DNA from: Porphyromonadaceae bacterium UBA2751 | GTDB taxonomy: Bacteria; Bacteroidota; Bacteroidia; Bacteroidales; Muribaculaceae | Length of the DNA stretch: 63,324 nt | Assembly (NCBI GenBank): GCA_002353285.1 | Contig: DEJJ01000002.1 | Coordinates: forward strand, 12,129-75,452 | Reading direction: 5' to 3' | Shown: positions 16,599 to 26,651 of the stretch, piece by piece | How positions within the stretch are numbered: the stretch's first letter is position 1 | How the letters are laid out: every line of letters begins with the position of its first letter | The notes under the pieces: generated by a model | Databases searched by the model: none | The model's input: only the letters and a program-made list of their open reading frames with translations | Told to the model about the DNA's origin: nothing | Position numbers and translations under genes: made by a program

Positions 16599-16641
16599 CA
16601 GTTTGATTATAAGATATATATTTATTAACTGAAAAACTGCA

Positions 16642-19176
16642 ATGGCACGACACCGAAGAAAAAAGTGGCTAATAGCAGAGCTGTGGCACTCAATAGTGAG
16701 CCGCTACAAGCGCTTCAATGCGTGGTACAAGAGCCTCTACGCAGGCAAGCCGTGGTACACTAAGGCCTTCTATGGCATGTGCACAGTGCTTGTCACCTTC
16801 ATGCTATTGCTACTGGCAGTGAATGTGAACTTCCTGTGGCTCTTTGGGAAGTCGCCATCGCTCCACGACATCATGGAGCCACGCCCCTATAACGCCTCCA
16901 TCATCTACAGTGCCGATGGGAAACAGATAGGCAAGTACTACAAGGAAAACCGCACACCAGTCAAATATGAGGACGTAGACTCAATGTTCTACCGATTGCT
17001 CATCGACACCGAGGATGAGCGCTTCTACAGCCACTGGGGCATCGACTTCCACGGCATGGCAGGAGCCGCCAAAGACTTCATCGTGCACCGCCGTGCCCGT
17101 GGTGCATCGACCATCACCCAACAGCTTGTGAAGAACATGTTCAGGATGCGCACCCGCGAGTACACCAGTGGCCTGCTGTGCCGCATCCCAGGAGTGAGAA
17201 TGGTCATCACCAAGATGAAGGAATGGATCCTGGCAACCGAGATTGAGGCATTCTACGACAAGGAGAGGATACTTGAGATGTATGCTAACACGGTCGACTT
17301 TGGCAACCAGGCCTTCGGCATCAAGACGGCCGCCAAGACCTACTTCGACACCACCCCCGACAAACTCAAGGTTGAGCAAAGTGCAATGCTGGTGGGCGTG
17401 CTCAAGGGCACCTCGGTGTACAACCCACTCAAGAATCCCAAGCGCTGCCTTGAGCGCCGCAACACGGTGCTCAACAACGCCCTTGGCAAAGGCGACATCA
17501 GCCAGGAGCAGTATGACCGACTCTCGCAACAGAACCTCGACCTCAACTACACCCCCGAGACCGAGATGGACTCGCAATGCCCCTACTTCAGGATGGCAGT
17601 GGTGGAGGAGATGCGCAACTGGTGCGAGGACAACGACGTGGACTTCTATCGCGACGGACTAGAGATCCACACCTCAATCGACACACGCATGCAACGCTAC
17701 GCCGAGCAGGCCGTCAGGGAGCAGATGCGAGTGGTGCAGCAAAACTTCGACCGCGAGTGGGGCGACCGGCCCTGCTGGGTGGATGCCGACGGCAAAGTGA
17801 TTGAGGACTTTGTTGCCGACAAAGTGGAGCGGAGCGACATCTACAAGCAACTCATGGCGCGCTTCAATGAAAACCTTGACTCGGTGGACTACTACATGAA
17901 CAAGAAGCACCGCATGAAGCTCTTTGACTACAACGGCGGTCATTATGCCGAAATGAGCCCCCTCGACTCCATCAAGCACATGCTGCACAAGATGCACTGC
18001 GGCTTCATAGCCATTGACCCCATCACTGGTGAGGTGAAAGCCTGGGTGGGCGACGTGGACTACAAGACGTGGCAATATGACAACGTGAGAGCCCAGCACC
18101 AGCCAGGCAGCACGTTCAAGCTGTTTGTGTACAGCGCCGCCATTCGCGACGGCAAGCGCCCCTGCGACATGTACATAGACTCTCCACTAAGCTCGCCACT
18201 GATGGACCGCGACTCCAAGACCGGCAGCACCAAGCTGTGGCAACCCAGCAACGCCAATGGCCGCTTCTCGAACCAGCACATGACCATGCGCGCCGCCCTG
18301 GCACGCAGCAATAATATCATCGCCGTGAAAGTGGGCAACGAAGTGGGCATCAACAAGGTGATGCAGGCAGCCTACGACATGGGCATCAAGACATCGCTCG
18401 AGGAGACCCCATCGCTGTGCCTGGGTTCGAGCGATGTGAACCTGCTTGAACTCGTGAGCGCCTACGGCACCGTGGTCAACGACGGTCAGCCCAAGCAGCC
18501 AGTGCTCGTGACACGCATCTACCGCACCAACAAGAACGGCGAGAAAGAAGAGATATATAACAGCAAGGCCCTGAGTGACCCCAGCCGTGCCCTGTCGCAC
18601 AATCAGGCCTACAGCATCAGGCGCATGCTCGAGGCAGTGTGCAGTGACGCTGGCGGCACTGGAGCCGCATTGAACAACTATGTGAGCAACGTGGGCATAG
18701 GCGGCAAGACCGGCACCAGCAACAACTACACCGACGCCTGGTTCGTCGCCATCACACCACGGCTGGTGTGCGGAACCTGGGTAGGAGGCCAGTACCGTCA
18801 GATACACTTCCGCTCGGCCCAAGGCCAAGGAAGCCGTGCCGCTCTGCCTGTGGTGGGCCTCTTCCTGCGCAAAGTGCTTGGCAGCCGCGCCTTCAACTAT
18901 CTGCACAAGGAATTCCCCACCGACCATGAGCTCGACCGCATGATAATGGCATGCAGCACCAGCGGGGAAAACGAGAACAGCGAAGCTTACCAACCTTACA
19001 ACGACAGCATCACACCACAAAACTCGGCTGATGGCAGCTACGACAGCACCTTCTACATCCGCAACAAGGTGCGCGACGACATAGGCACTGGCAAGAAGGG
19101 AGAGACACCCCTTGAGGCCGAAGACGAGGTGCCCAACATCGATGCTGCCACCAGCGACAATGAATTCTTCAATTAG
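16642..19176 (+). CDS. mrcA: Penicillin-binding protein 1A (bifunctional transglycosylase/transpeptidase)
   Basis: An 844-residue class A PBP that polymerises and cross-links peptidoglycan. A basic cytoplasmic N-terminus is followed by one membrane helix (about 44-68). The GT51 domain shows all family motifs: EDERFYSHWGID (catalytic Glu124), RGASTITQQLVKNMF (153-167), KMKEWILATEIE, and ERILEMYANTVDFGNQAFGI. The transpeptidase has Ser490 in PGSTFK, SNN at 556-558 and KTGTS at 689-693. The acidic C-terminal tail (about 755-844) has no known domain. nadB follows after 68 bases. Confidence 0.95.
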   Translation: MARHRRKKWLIAELWHSIVSRYKRFNAWYKSLYAGKPWYTKAFYGMCTVLVTFMLLLLAVNVNFLWLFGKSPSLHDIMEPRPYNASIIYSADGKQIGKYYKENRTPVKYEDVDSMFYRLLIDTEDERFYSHWGIDFHGMAGAAKDFIVHRRARGASTITQQLVKNMFRMRTREYTSGLLCRIPGVRMVITKMKEWILATEIEAFYDKERILEMYANTVDFGNQAFGIKTAAKTYFDTTPDKLKVEQSAMLVGVLKGTSVYNPLKNPKRCLERRNTVLNNALGKGDISQEQYDRLSQQNLDLNYTPETEMDSQCPYFRMAVVEEMRNWCEDNDVDFYRDGLEIHTSIDTRMQRYAEQAVREQMRVVQQNFDREWGDRPCWVDADGKVIEDFVADKVERSDIYKQLMARFNENLDSVDYYMNKKHRMKLFDYNGGHYAEMSPLDSIKHMLHKMHCGFIAIDPITGEVKAWVGDVDYKTWQYDNVRAQHQPGSTFKLFVYSAAIRDGKRPCDMYIDSPLSSPLMDRDSKTGSTKLWQPSNANGRFSNQHMTMRAALARSNNIIAVKVGNEVGINKVMQAAYDMGIKTSLEETPSLCLGSSDVNLLELVSAYGTVVNDGQPKQPVLVTRIYRTNKNGEKEEIYNSKALSDPSRALSHNQAYSIRRMLEAVCSDAGGTGAALNNYVSNVGIGGKTGTSNNYTDAWFVAITPRLVCGTWVGGQYRQIHFRSAQGQGSRAALPVVGLFLRKVLGSRAFNYLHKEFPTDHELDRMIMACSTSGENENSEAYQPYNDSITPQNSADGSYDSTFYIRNKVRDDIGTGKKGETPLEAEDEVPNIDAATSDNEFFN

Positions 19177-19244
19177 CAAAAATTGTGGCATTATTATACA
19201 ACACAAAAAAACTCATAATATTGAATTAACTGAAACGCACGACT

Positions 19245-20837
19245 ATGACTTACAAATATGATTATCTGATAATTGGCTCAGGAGTAGCAGGCATGAGTTT
19301 CGCCCTTAAGGTGGCAGGAACCGGCAAAGTGGCACTCGTGTGCAAGAGTTCACTTGAGGAAGCCAATACCGACCTCGCCCAGGGAGGCGTGGCAAGCGTG
19401 ACAAACCTCGAGGTCGACAACTTTGAGAAACACATCCACGACACCATGGTTGCAGGCGATTGGCTGAGCGACCCCAAGGCTGTGGAGCAGGTTGTGACCA
19501 ATGCGCCCGAGCAAATCAAGGCCTTGATTGACTGGGGAGTAGACTTCGACAAGAACGAGAAAGGTGACTACGACCTACACCGCGAGGGCGGGCACAGCGA
19601 GTTCCGCATCCTGCATCATGCCGATAACACCGGTCACGAAATCCAGCAATCGCTCATCGAGGCTGTAAAGAGCCACGACAACATCGACATCTTCGACAAT
19701 CACTTTGCCGTTGAGATACTCACCCAGCACCACCTGGGCAAGATAGTGACCCGACGCACCCGCGACATACAGTGCTATGGTGCCTACGTGCTCAACCAGT
19801 CGACTGGCAAAGTTGACACCTTCCTGTCGCGAGTGACCCTGATGGCAACTGGAGGCTGCGGTGCAGTGTACCACACCACCACCAATCCGCTGATTGCCAC
19901 TGGCGACGGCATAGCGATGGTGTATCGCGCCAAGGGCACGGTGCAGGACATGGAGTTCATCCAGTTCCACCCCACCGCCCTTTACCACCCCGGCGACCGG
20001 CCAGCATTCCTCATCACCGAGGCGATGCGCGGCTACGGCGGCGTGCTGCGCAACCTTGCAGGCGAGGAATTCATGCACAAGTATGACCCACGCCTGTCGC
20101 TCGCTCCACGCGACGTGGTGGCCCGCGCCATCGACAGCGAGATGAAACAGCGCGGTGAGGATCATGTGTTCCTCGACGTGACCCACAAGGACGCCGAGGA
20201 GACCAAGCACCACTTCCCCAACATCTACAAGCACTGCCTGGAGATAGGCATCGACATCACCAAGGACTACATCCCTGTGGCACCAGCGGCTCACTACCTG
20301 TGTGGCGGCATCAAGGTTGACTTGAACGCCTGCTCGTCGATAGAGCGCCTCTATGCCGTGGGCGAGTGCTCGTGCACTGGATTGCATGGAGGCAACCGCC
20401 TGGCAAGCAACTCATTGATTGAGGCAGTGGTCTATGCCGAGGCAGCAGCCAAGCATGCCATTGCCTGCCACAACCACTACGACTACCGCACCGACATTCC
20501 CGCTTGGGACGACAAGGGCACCCAACACCCCGAGGAGATGGTACTCATCAGCCAGAGCGAGAAGGAGGTGGGCGAGATAATGAGCGCCTACGTGGGCATC
20601 GTGCGCAGCAACCTGCGCCTGGACCGCGCCTGGAACCGCCTCGACATCCTCTATGAAGAGACCGAGAAGCTCTTCAAGGAGAGCACGGTGAGTCGCCGCA
20701 TCTGCGAGTTGCGCAACATCATCAATGTGGGCTACCTCATCATGCGTCAGGCCAAGGAGCGCAAGGAGTCGCGAGGCCTGCACTACACCGTCGACTACCC
20801 ACCAAAGCCCAAGAATGAGGACGACTTTAAGCTTTAA
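19245..20837 (+). CDS. nadB: L-aspartate oxidase
   Basis: A 530-residue FAD enzyme that oxidises L-aspartate to iminoaspartate, the first step of bacterial NAD synthesis. The FAD-binding GSGVAGMSFALKVA is at 12-25, and DLAQGGVAS follows. HREGGHSEFRILHHADNTGHEI and the ending GLHGGNRLASNSLIEAVVYAE are typical of the family. The C-terminal helical domain is complete. The partner nadA and nadC are not in the window. The M28 peptidase gene follows after 22 bases, probably in the same transcript. Confidence 0.95.
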   Translation: MTYKYDYLIIGSGVAGMSFALKVAGTGKVALVCKSSLEEANTDLAQGGVASVTNLEVDNFEKHIHDTMVAGDWLSDPKAVEQVVTNAPEQIKALIDWGVDFDKNEKGDYDLHREGGHSEFRILHHADNTGHEIQQSLIEAVKSHDNIDIFDNHFAVEILTQHHLGKIVTRRTRDIQCYGAYVLNQSTGKVDTFLSRVTLMATGGCGAVYHTTTNPLIATGDGIAMVYRAKGTVQDMEFIQFHPTALYHPGDRPAFLITEAMRGYGGVLRNLAGEEFMHKYDPRLSLAPRDVVARAIDSEMKQRGEDHVFLDVTHKDAEETKHHFPNIYKHCLEIGIDITKDYIPVAPAAHYLCGGIKVDLNACSSIERLYAVGECSCTGLHGGNRLASNSLIEAVVYAEAAAKHAIACHNHYDYRTDIPAWDDKGTQHPEEMVLISQSEKEVGEIMSAYVGIVRSNLRLDRAWNRLDILYEETEKLFKESTVSRRICELRNIINVGYLIMRQAKERKESRGLHYTVDYPPKPKNEDDFKL

Positions 20838-20859
20838 AGCCTAAAATAATTTCATCAAC

Positions 20860-21834
20860 ATGCGACTAAAGTTTTTTGTATATTTATCATTAGCAATCAT
20901 CGCTCTCGTGAGTTGCAAGGCACAGAAACAAGCGAGCGACAGCAGCTCAAGTAGCGATAGCGTGGCAGCAACTGCAGTTGTCGACTTCGATGGCAACAAT
21001 GCTTACAATCTTGTGAAGGCTCAGTGCGACTTTGGTCCCCGAGTGCCTGGCACACCAGCCCACAGCAAGTGTGCCCAGTGGATGGAACAGCAGTTGCGCG
21101 ACTATTGCGACAGCGTGATTGTGCAAGAGGCACAAGTGACCACATTTGATAACACCAAGCTCAACATCAAGAACCTGGTGGGCATCGTCAACCCCGAAAG
21201 TACCAACCGCATACTGCTGCTGGCGCACTGGGATTGCCGACCATGGGCCGACCATGACCCCGACCCCGCCAAGCAGCGCCAGCCTGTAATGGGTGCCAAC
21301 GATGCCGCCAGCGGAGTGGCTGTGCTCCTTGAACTGGCACGCCTCATGAAGGAGAAGAGGCCAAATGCTGGTGTTGACATTCTGCTCGTGGACGCCGAAG
21401 ACTGGGGCACCAACGACGTGGAAGAATCATGGGCGCTTGGCACCCAATACTGGGCCAAGAACCCGCATGTGGCCGGCTACTCGCCACAATTTGGCATCCT
21501 GCTCGACATGGTGGGAGCCAAGGGCGCAAAGTTCACAAAAGAGATCATGTCGATAGAGTATGCCTCATCGGTGGTCAACGAGGTGTGGAGAGTGGCTCAA
21601 GACAGCGGCTACGGTTCCTACTTCGACAACACACCTGGCGGAGCCATCACCGACGACCACATTGTGGTTAACCGCATGGGCATCAAGTGCATCGACATCA
21701 TCGACATGCGTCCCGACAGCGACACTGGCTTCTTTGATGGCTGGCACACCACTGGCGACACCCTCGACAAGATTGACGCAACAATTCTCAAGGTTGTGGG
21801 CCAGACGGTTGCCAACGTCATCTACAGTTACTAA
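20860..21834 (+). CDS. M28 family lipoprotein, glutaminyl cyclase-like
   Basis: A 324-residue lipoprotein with lipobox VSC (Cys19). The mature part has the M28/glutaminyl-peptide cyclotransferase fold. Likely zinc ligands are the Asp in GANDAASGVAVLLE, the Glu in DAEDWG and the His in ITDDHIVVN, with LAHWDCRPWADHDPDP preceding them. In Bacteroidales such proteins convert N-terminal Gln, exposed after signal cleavage, to pyroglutamate. It may instead be an aminopeptidase; the sequence alone does not decide. Confidence 0.87.
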   Translation: MRLKFFVYLSLAIIALVSCKAQKQASDSSSSSDSVAATAVVDFDGNNAYNLVKAQCDFGPRVPGTPAHSKCAQWMEQQLRDYCDSVIVQEAQVTTFDNTKLNIKNLVGIVNPESTNRILLLAHWDCRPWADHDPDPAKQRQPVMGANDAASGVAVLLELARLMKEKRPNAGVDILLVDAEDWGTNDVEESWALGTQYWAKNPHVAGYSPQFGILLDMVGAKGAKFTKEIMSIEYASSVVNEVWRVAQDSGYGSYFDNTPGGAITDDHIVVNRMGIKCIDIIDMRPDSDTGFFDGWHTTGDTLDKIDATILKVVGQTVANVIYSY

Positions 21835-21879
21835 TGAGCGCAGTGTAGCTCTTTTCAAACAAAAAAACAAAAAAATATT

Positions 21880-23325
21880 TTGGCAAACAACAGCACCGCC
21901 ACACAGACACAGCGATCGTCGAAGTTCTTGAAGGACTTGGGCATTTATGCCATCGGAAATCTGGGATCAAAGATCATCACATTTGCGATGGTGCCGCTGT
22001 ACACATTCTTTGTCAAGGACACAAGCGACTTTGGCTACTACGACCTGTGCCTGACGGTGATTTTCCTGATCATGCCGCTTGCCACGTTGCAGCTTCGCGA
22101 CGGAGCCTTCCGCTTCCTGCTCGAGACCCAAGACCACGATGAGCGCAGCCGCATCATTACCTTCATCTACCGCACCCTGATTGCAAGCTTTGTAGCATCG
22201 GTCATCGCCACCGTAATACTGGCGATGTTCACGAGCATTGACTACGTGTGGTACTGCTTCATGCTGCTGGTGGCGATGTCGCTCTTAGAGGTGATAAGCC
22301 AAGTGGCCCGAGGCCTGGGCAACAACAAGGACTTTGTTGCCGCCGGCATAATATCGTCGCTGGGCATTGGGGTGTTCAGCATTATCTTCGTGGCGCTGAT
22401 GGGCCTGGGCATTAAGGGCATTTTCCTTGCTAACATAATTGCCCGCCTTGTAGCACTCATCTACTTGGAATTACGGCTTAAAATCATTGCTACCTATTTC
22501 CACTTCAACATCAGCCCAGGGCAAGTGGGTCGCGACATACTCAAGTACTCCATTCCGCTGCTTCCTGGCTCACTGTGCTGGTGGCTCACCGGCAGCAGCG
22601 ACCGCTGGTTCATCAACCACTTCCTGGGTCTTGACGCGAATGGCGTCTATGCCGTGGCATTCCGCTTCAACGGCATTATCCTCACCCTTTCCACCATCTT
22701 CTACCAGGCGTGGCAAGAGACCGCCATCTTGCAGTATAACAGCCCCGACCGCGACAAGTTTTTCTCCAAGATGTTCAACACCTACATTGGAGTGCTTGCC
22801 ATTCTGCTCACGGTGTACACCTTCACGATGAAGATGTTGTATCCCATCATAGTAGACGCCAACTATCAGGAGAGTGTCAACTACCTCTACCCGATGGGAA
22901 TCTCGGCAGTAATATTCGCGCTTGCGGCATTCTTCGACATGGGCTACCAGTGTGCCAAGGACACCCCCCGCACACTGCCAGCCATCATTCTTGCTGCAGT
23001 GGTGAACATTGTGCTCAATTTCGCACTTGTCAAGCACGTGGGTGTGTATGGTGCTATTATCACATCAATTATCACTCACTTGGTTCTCTTCGTGTACCGC
23101 CTGCACGACATGAAACGCTACTTCAAACTCACATTCTACCCATCATCGACCATGGCAGCGGTGATGATTCCGCTTGGAGCCCTACCCTATCACTACCTCA
23201 ACAGCTGGTGGATGCTGCTTGGCTACATGGTGATAGCATGCTCCATCGCGTTGATGGCCCTTCCTGGCGACACGCGCCATGAACTCAAGGCCAAAATAGC
23301 CCAAAAAGTGGGAGTCAGGCAATAA
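21880..23325 (+). CDS. Polysaccharide flippase (Wzx-like, MOP superfamily)
   Basis: A 481-residue integral membrane protein with about 12-14 hydrophobic segments. It starts MANNSTATQ...FLKDLGIYAIGNLGSKIITFAMVPLYT, the usual opening of O-antigen/capsule flippases. It should move lipid-linked repeat units across the inner membrane. The start is a TTG at 21880. No upstream ATG is available, and the signature helix begins about 20 residues later. It opens the polysaccharide locus and lies 45 bases after the M28 gene. Confidence 0.88.
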   Translation: MANNSTATQTQRSSKFLKDLGIYAIGNLGSKIITFAMVPLYTFFVKDTSDFGYYDLCLTVIFLIMPLATLQLRDGAFRFLLETQDHDERSRIITFIYRTLIASFVASVIATVILAMFTSIDYVWYCFMLLVAMSLLEVISQVARGLGNNKDFVAAGIISSLGIGVFSIIFVALMGLGIKGIFLANIIARLVALIYLELRLKIIATYFHFNISPGQVGRDILKYSIPLLPGSLCWWLTGSSDRWFINHFLGLDANGVYAVAFRFNGIILTLSTIFYQAWQETAILQYNSPDRDKFFSKMFNTYIGVLAILLTVYTFTMKMLYPIIVDANYQESVNYLYPMGISAVIFALAAFFDMGYQCAKDTPRTLPAIILAAVVNIVLNFALVKHVGVYGAIITSIITHLVLFVYRLHDMKRYFKLTFYPSSTMAAVMIPLGALPYHYLNSWWMLLGYMVIACSIALMALPGDTRHELKAKIAQKVGVRQ

Positions 23326-23386
23326 TTAAGACCTTTAAACGTTTAAAAAGAGATATAGTTAATAATAAATATATTTTAGAGTTGAC

Positions 23387-24196
23387 ATGAACTTCAAGAA
23401 CTTAATAATAATAGCAGTGGCAATAATAGCCTTAACAGGCTGTAAAACCTCGACCGAGAACACCCTGTCCTACTTCCGCAACCTGGGCGACTCGCCCAGT
23501 GGAGTGATGCCTCAGGGTAGCGGCTATGACATAAAAATAGTCCCCGACGACGAGCTCTCGATAGTGGTGAGCTCTCGCGTTCCCGAGGCCACAGCCATGT
23601 TTAACCAGCCCCTTAACAACACAGCCCGCCGTGGAGATTACAACACTCAACCCACTCCCCGCCTGCAGTCGTACATCGTGGACAAGCAGGGCGACATTGT
23701 GATGCCAGTGCTGGGCAGACTCAACGTGGCAGGCAAGAGCACTGCCGAGATTGAGCAGATGATCACAAGCCGTGTGAGCGCAACGGTAAAGGATCCCTTT
23801 GTGCGAGTAGAGCTCGTAGGCTTCTATGTTAACGTGATGGGCGAGGTTAAAAATCCACACCGCATCTATGTTAACTCACAGCGCTTCACCCTGCTCGATG
23901 CGCTGAGCGCAGCAGGCGACCTCACCGAGTATGGCCAGCGCGGTACAGTGATGGTGATACGCAATGAGAATGGCAAGCAGACCTATCACCGCCTTGACCT
24001 TGCCGACACCAACGTATTCTCATCACCCTACTTCTACCTGCAGCAGAACGATGTGGTGTACGTTGAGCCAAACCAGATTCGCATCGACAACTCGAAGTAT
24101 AATCAGAATAACGCCTACAAGCTCACCGTCATCTCCACCATCGTGAGTGCCGCCTCGGTAATAGCCTCGCTGGTGATAGCCCTGACAGTGAAATAA
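23387..24196 (+). CDS. Polysaccharide export lipoprotein (Wza/BexD-like)
   Basis: A 269-residue outer-membrane lipoprotein with lipobox TGC (Cys19). The Poly_export domain begins at YDIKIVPDDELSIVVSS (about 46-62) and continues through VDKQGDIVMPVLGRLNVAGKS. An SLBB-type repeat follows (VNVMGEVKNPHRIYV...FTLLDALSAAGDLTEYG). A hydrophobic C-terminus (VISTIVSAASVIASLVIALT) replaces the amphipathic helix of E. coli Wza. It should form the outer-membrane exit channel together with the Wzc-like protein encoded 65 bases downstream. Confidence 0.92.
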   Translation: MNFKNLIIIAVAIIALTGCKTSTENTLSYFRNLGDSPSGVMPQGSGYDIKIVPDDELSIVVSSRVPEATAMFNQPLNNTARRGDYNTQPTPRLQSYIVDKQGDIVMPVLGRLNVAGKSTAEIEQMITSRVSATVKDPFVRVELVGFYVNVMGEVKNPHRIYVNSQRFTLLDALSAAGDLTEYGQRGTVMVIRNENGKQTYHRLDLADTNVFSSPYFYLQQNDVVYVEPNQIRIDNSKYNQNNAYKLTVISTIVSAASVIASLVIALTVK

Positions 24197-24261
24197 TGCT
24201 TAGACCTTAATAGTCTTTACTCACCTCCTTAGCCAAAAAACGAATTTACAGAACTGACAAA

Positions 24262-26601
24262 ATGAGCAATAATTCCTACGAGAATAACACCTCCACCGCT
24301 ACGCCCCAGCAGGGCGAGAAAGTCATCGACTTTGGAAGCATCTTCAACAAATATAAGCGCTACTGGTGGCTCTTTGCGCTGTCGCTGATAGCATGCATAG
24401 GGCTGTCGGTGCTGTTCCTGAAGTATAAGCTGCCCAAGTATCTGGTAACCTCGACCGTGCTCGTCGACCAAGAGGATGACGCCAGCAGTGCTGGTGCCTC
24501 GTTGTTGAAGAGCCTGTCGATAGGTGGCGGCGGCGCCAGCGTTGACGACGAAGTGGTGATAATGGGCTCGCAAGACATCTGCAACAAGATGGTGAAGGAA
24601 TTGAAGCTCAACCGCCTTTACATCCTGCGCAAGAACATGCTCAACAGGGAAGACCTGTACAAGAACTCACCCATTGAGATTGATGCCCCCGACGAGGTGT
24701 TTGACACGCTGTCGATAGGCATGAACTTCAAGGTTAACATCAAGGAAAACGGCAAGGCCGACATCAACGTCAAGAAAGGATTTTTCAAGACCCTTGCCGA
24801 GCTCAAGGACCAGACACTGCCGGTGAACGTGAGCACCCCCTACGGCACCTACATGGTAAAGACAACCCAATACTACGTGCCAGGCAAGGAGACCACCGTC
24901 AATGCCAATGTGGCAGGTAACCTGCTGCGCACCGAGGGCATCATGGAGGACATGACAGTGAAGGTGCTCAACAAGAAGAGTAACGCCATCTACATGGACA
25001 TTGAGATTGCCAACATCAAGCGCGGCAAGGACATGCTCAACACCATGATTAAGCTCTATAACAAGCGCGGGCAAATTGAGAAAGACGAGCAGGCTGTGAA
25101 CACCGCCAAGTTCATCAACGACAGGCTGGGGCTCATCTATAAAGACCTCACTGGCAGCGAGGCCGAGATTGAGGCCTACAAGCAGGCCCACAACATGGCC
25201 GACGTGGGCATCCAGACCAAGACCAGCATAGCCCGGCAAGAGCAAGCCGACAACAAGATTGTGGCACTCGAGGCACAATACCGCATCGTAAGCCTGATTA
25301 ATGAGTTCATCAGCGACCCACGCAACCAGCACTCCTACATCCCCTTTGAGGCCGACTCCACAGCAGCCTCGGGCTCAATCAGAGCCTTCAATGAGCTGGC
25401 ATTGAAGAGAGCTGAGCTCGCCAAGAGCGCCAAGGATGGCAACGAGGCCCTGGCCGAAATCGACTCGCAGCTCAACTCCATGCGCGAAACCATTCGCAAG
25501 GGTGTGAACAACACACTCAATGCCCTGAGGATACAGATTGACAAGGCCAACCAGGTGAGCAACCAGTCGCAAGGCGAGATGCAGCAAGTGCCCACCCAGG
25601 AGCGCGAGATGCGGTCGCTATACCGCGAGCAGGGCATCCAGAACACCCTTTACACATTCCTGCTGCAAAAGCGCGAGGAGAACGCACTGGTGCTTGCCGC
25701 CACCACCCCCAAGGGCAAGATAGTGGACTACGCCTACGCCAAGAGCAAGCCCGTGTCGCCCAATGTGCCAGTGATTCTCTTGATTGGCCTACTGGCAGGC
25801 TTGCTACTGCCCATCCTGCTGCTCTACCTCAAGAACCTGTTCACCACTAAGTTCTCGACCCAAGATGAGCTTCAAGACCTGACCAAGCAGCCAGTGCTGG
25901 GCGAGATATGCCACAACCGCCACCGCAGCTCGCTCGTGGTCAAGCCAGGGAAGACCTCGTCGATTGTGGAGCTATTCCGCCTGCTGCGTAACAATGTCCA
26001 GTTCCTGATGACCAAAAAAGACGACAAAGTGGTGCTCGTGACATCATCAATCAGCGGCGAGGGCAAGTCGTTTGTGAGCACCAATCTGGCAGCATCATTT
26101 GCGCTGCTGGGCAAGAAGGTGGCCCTTGTGGGCATGGACATCCGCAGCCCTCAGCTTGCCAAGATGCTCAATCTCAAGGATGTGCCAGGAGTGACCAATT
26201 TCCTGTCGAATTCCGACCTGAACATAAGCCAAATAACACAGCAAGTGCCTGAGGTGGAGAACCTGAACGTGATAGTGGCAGGTCCCGTGCCTCCCAACCC
26301 CTCGGAGCTGCTGCTGGGCGAGCGCACAGAGCAACTCTTTGAGCAGCTGCGCAGCAACTTTGACATCGTGATCATCGACTCGGCTCCCATCGCCATGGTG
26401 AGTGACACGTTCTCGCTGGCCAAGTTTGGCGACGCCACACTCTATGTCACACGTGCCAACCACACCAAGCGCAACCTCATCAAGTACTTCAACGACGTGG
26501 TGGCCCGCAAGCAGCTGCACAACGCCGCCCTCGTGCTCAACGACAGCAACCCACGCCTCTCGGCCGGCTATGGCTACGGCTACGGCAAGGACAAGAAGTA
26601 G
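24262..26601 (+). CDS. Wzc-like polysaccharide co-polymerase/tyrosine autokinase
   Basis: A 779-residue inner-membrane protein. A Wzz domain has one helix near residues 38-55 and another near 505-525, with a coiled periplasmic region between them. A cytoplasmic BY-kinase domain follows, with Walker A SSISGEGKS near residue 597 and the A' motif ALVGMDIRSP. Walker B is IVIIDSAPIAM. The C-terminal Tyr cluster is short: AGYGYGYGKDKK. It should control chain length and export together with the Wza-like protein. No matching tyrosine phosphatase is visible nearby. Confidence 0.93.
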   Translation: MSNNSYENNTSTATPQQGEKVIDFGSIFNKYKRYWWLFALSLIACIGLSVLFLKYKLPKYLVTSTVLVDQEDDASSAGASLLKSLSIGGGGASVDDEVVIMGSQDICNKMVKELKLNRLYILRKNMLNREDLYKNSPIEIDAPDEVFDTLSIGMNFKVNIKENGKADINVKKGFFKTLAELKDQTLPVNVSTPYGTYMVKTTQYYVPGKETTVNANVAGNLLRTEGIMEDMTVKVLNKKSNAIYMDIEIANIKRGKDMLNTMIKLYNKRGQIEKDEQAVNTAKFINDRLGLIYKDLTGSEAEIEAYKQAHNMADVGIQTKTSIARQEQADNKIVALEAQYRIVSLINEFISDPRNQHSYIPFEADSTAASGSIRAFNELALKRAELAKSAKDGNEALAEIDSQLNSMRETIRKGVNNTLNALRIQIDKANQVSNQSQGEMQQVPTQEREMRSLYREQGIQNTLYTFLLQKREENALVLAATTPKGKIVDYAYAKSKPVSPNVPVILLIGLLAGLLLPILLLYLKNLFTTKFSTQDELQDLTKQPVLGEICHNRHRSSLVVKPGKTSSIVELFRLLRNNVQFLMTKKDDKVVLVTSSISGEGKSFVSTNLAASFALLGKKVALVGMDIRSPQLAKMLNLKDVPGVTNFLSNSDLNISQITQQVPEVENLNVIVAGPVPPNPSELLLGERTEQLFEQLRSNFDIVIIDSAPIAMVSDTFSLAKFGDATLYVTRANHTKRNLIKYFNDVVARKQLHNAALVLNDSNPRLSAGYGYGYGKDKK

Positions 26602-26651
26602 TTGTAAGTGTTAAGGGTTAAGTTTTAAGTGACAAGTAGTGGGCCAGAATC

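Noticed and set aside
18187..19206. Long minus-strand reading frame of 339 codons antisense to the PBP1A gene
   Set aside because: It lies fully inside a clear, conserved gene, has His/Val/Ala-rich low-information sequence and no family features. It reflects codon bias of the real gene.
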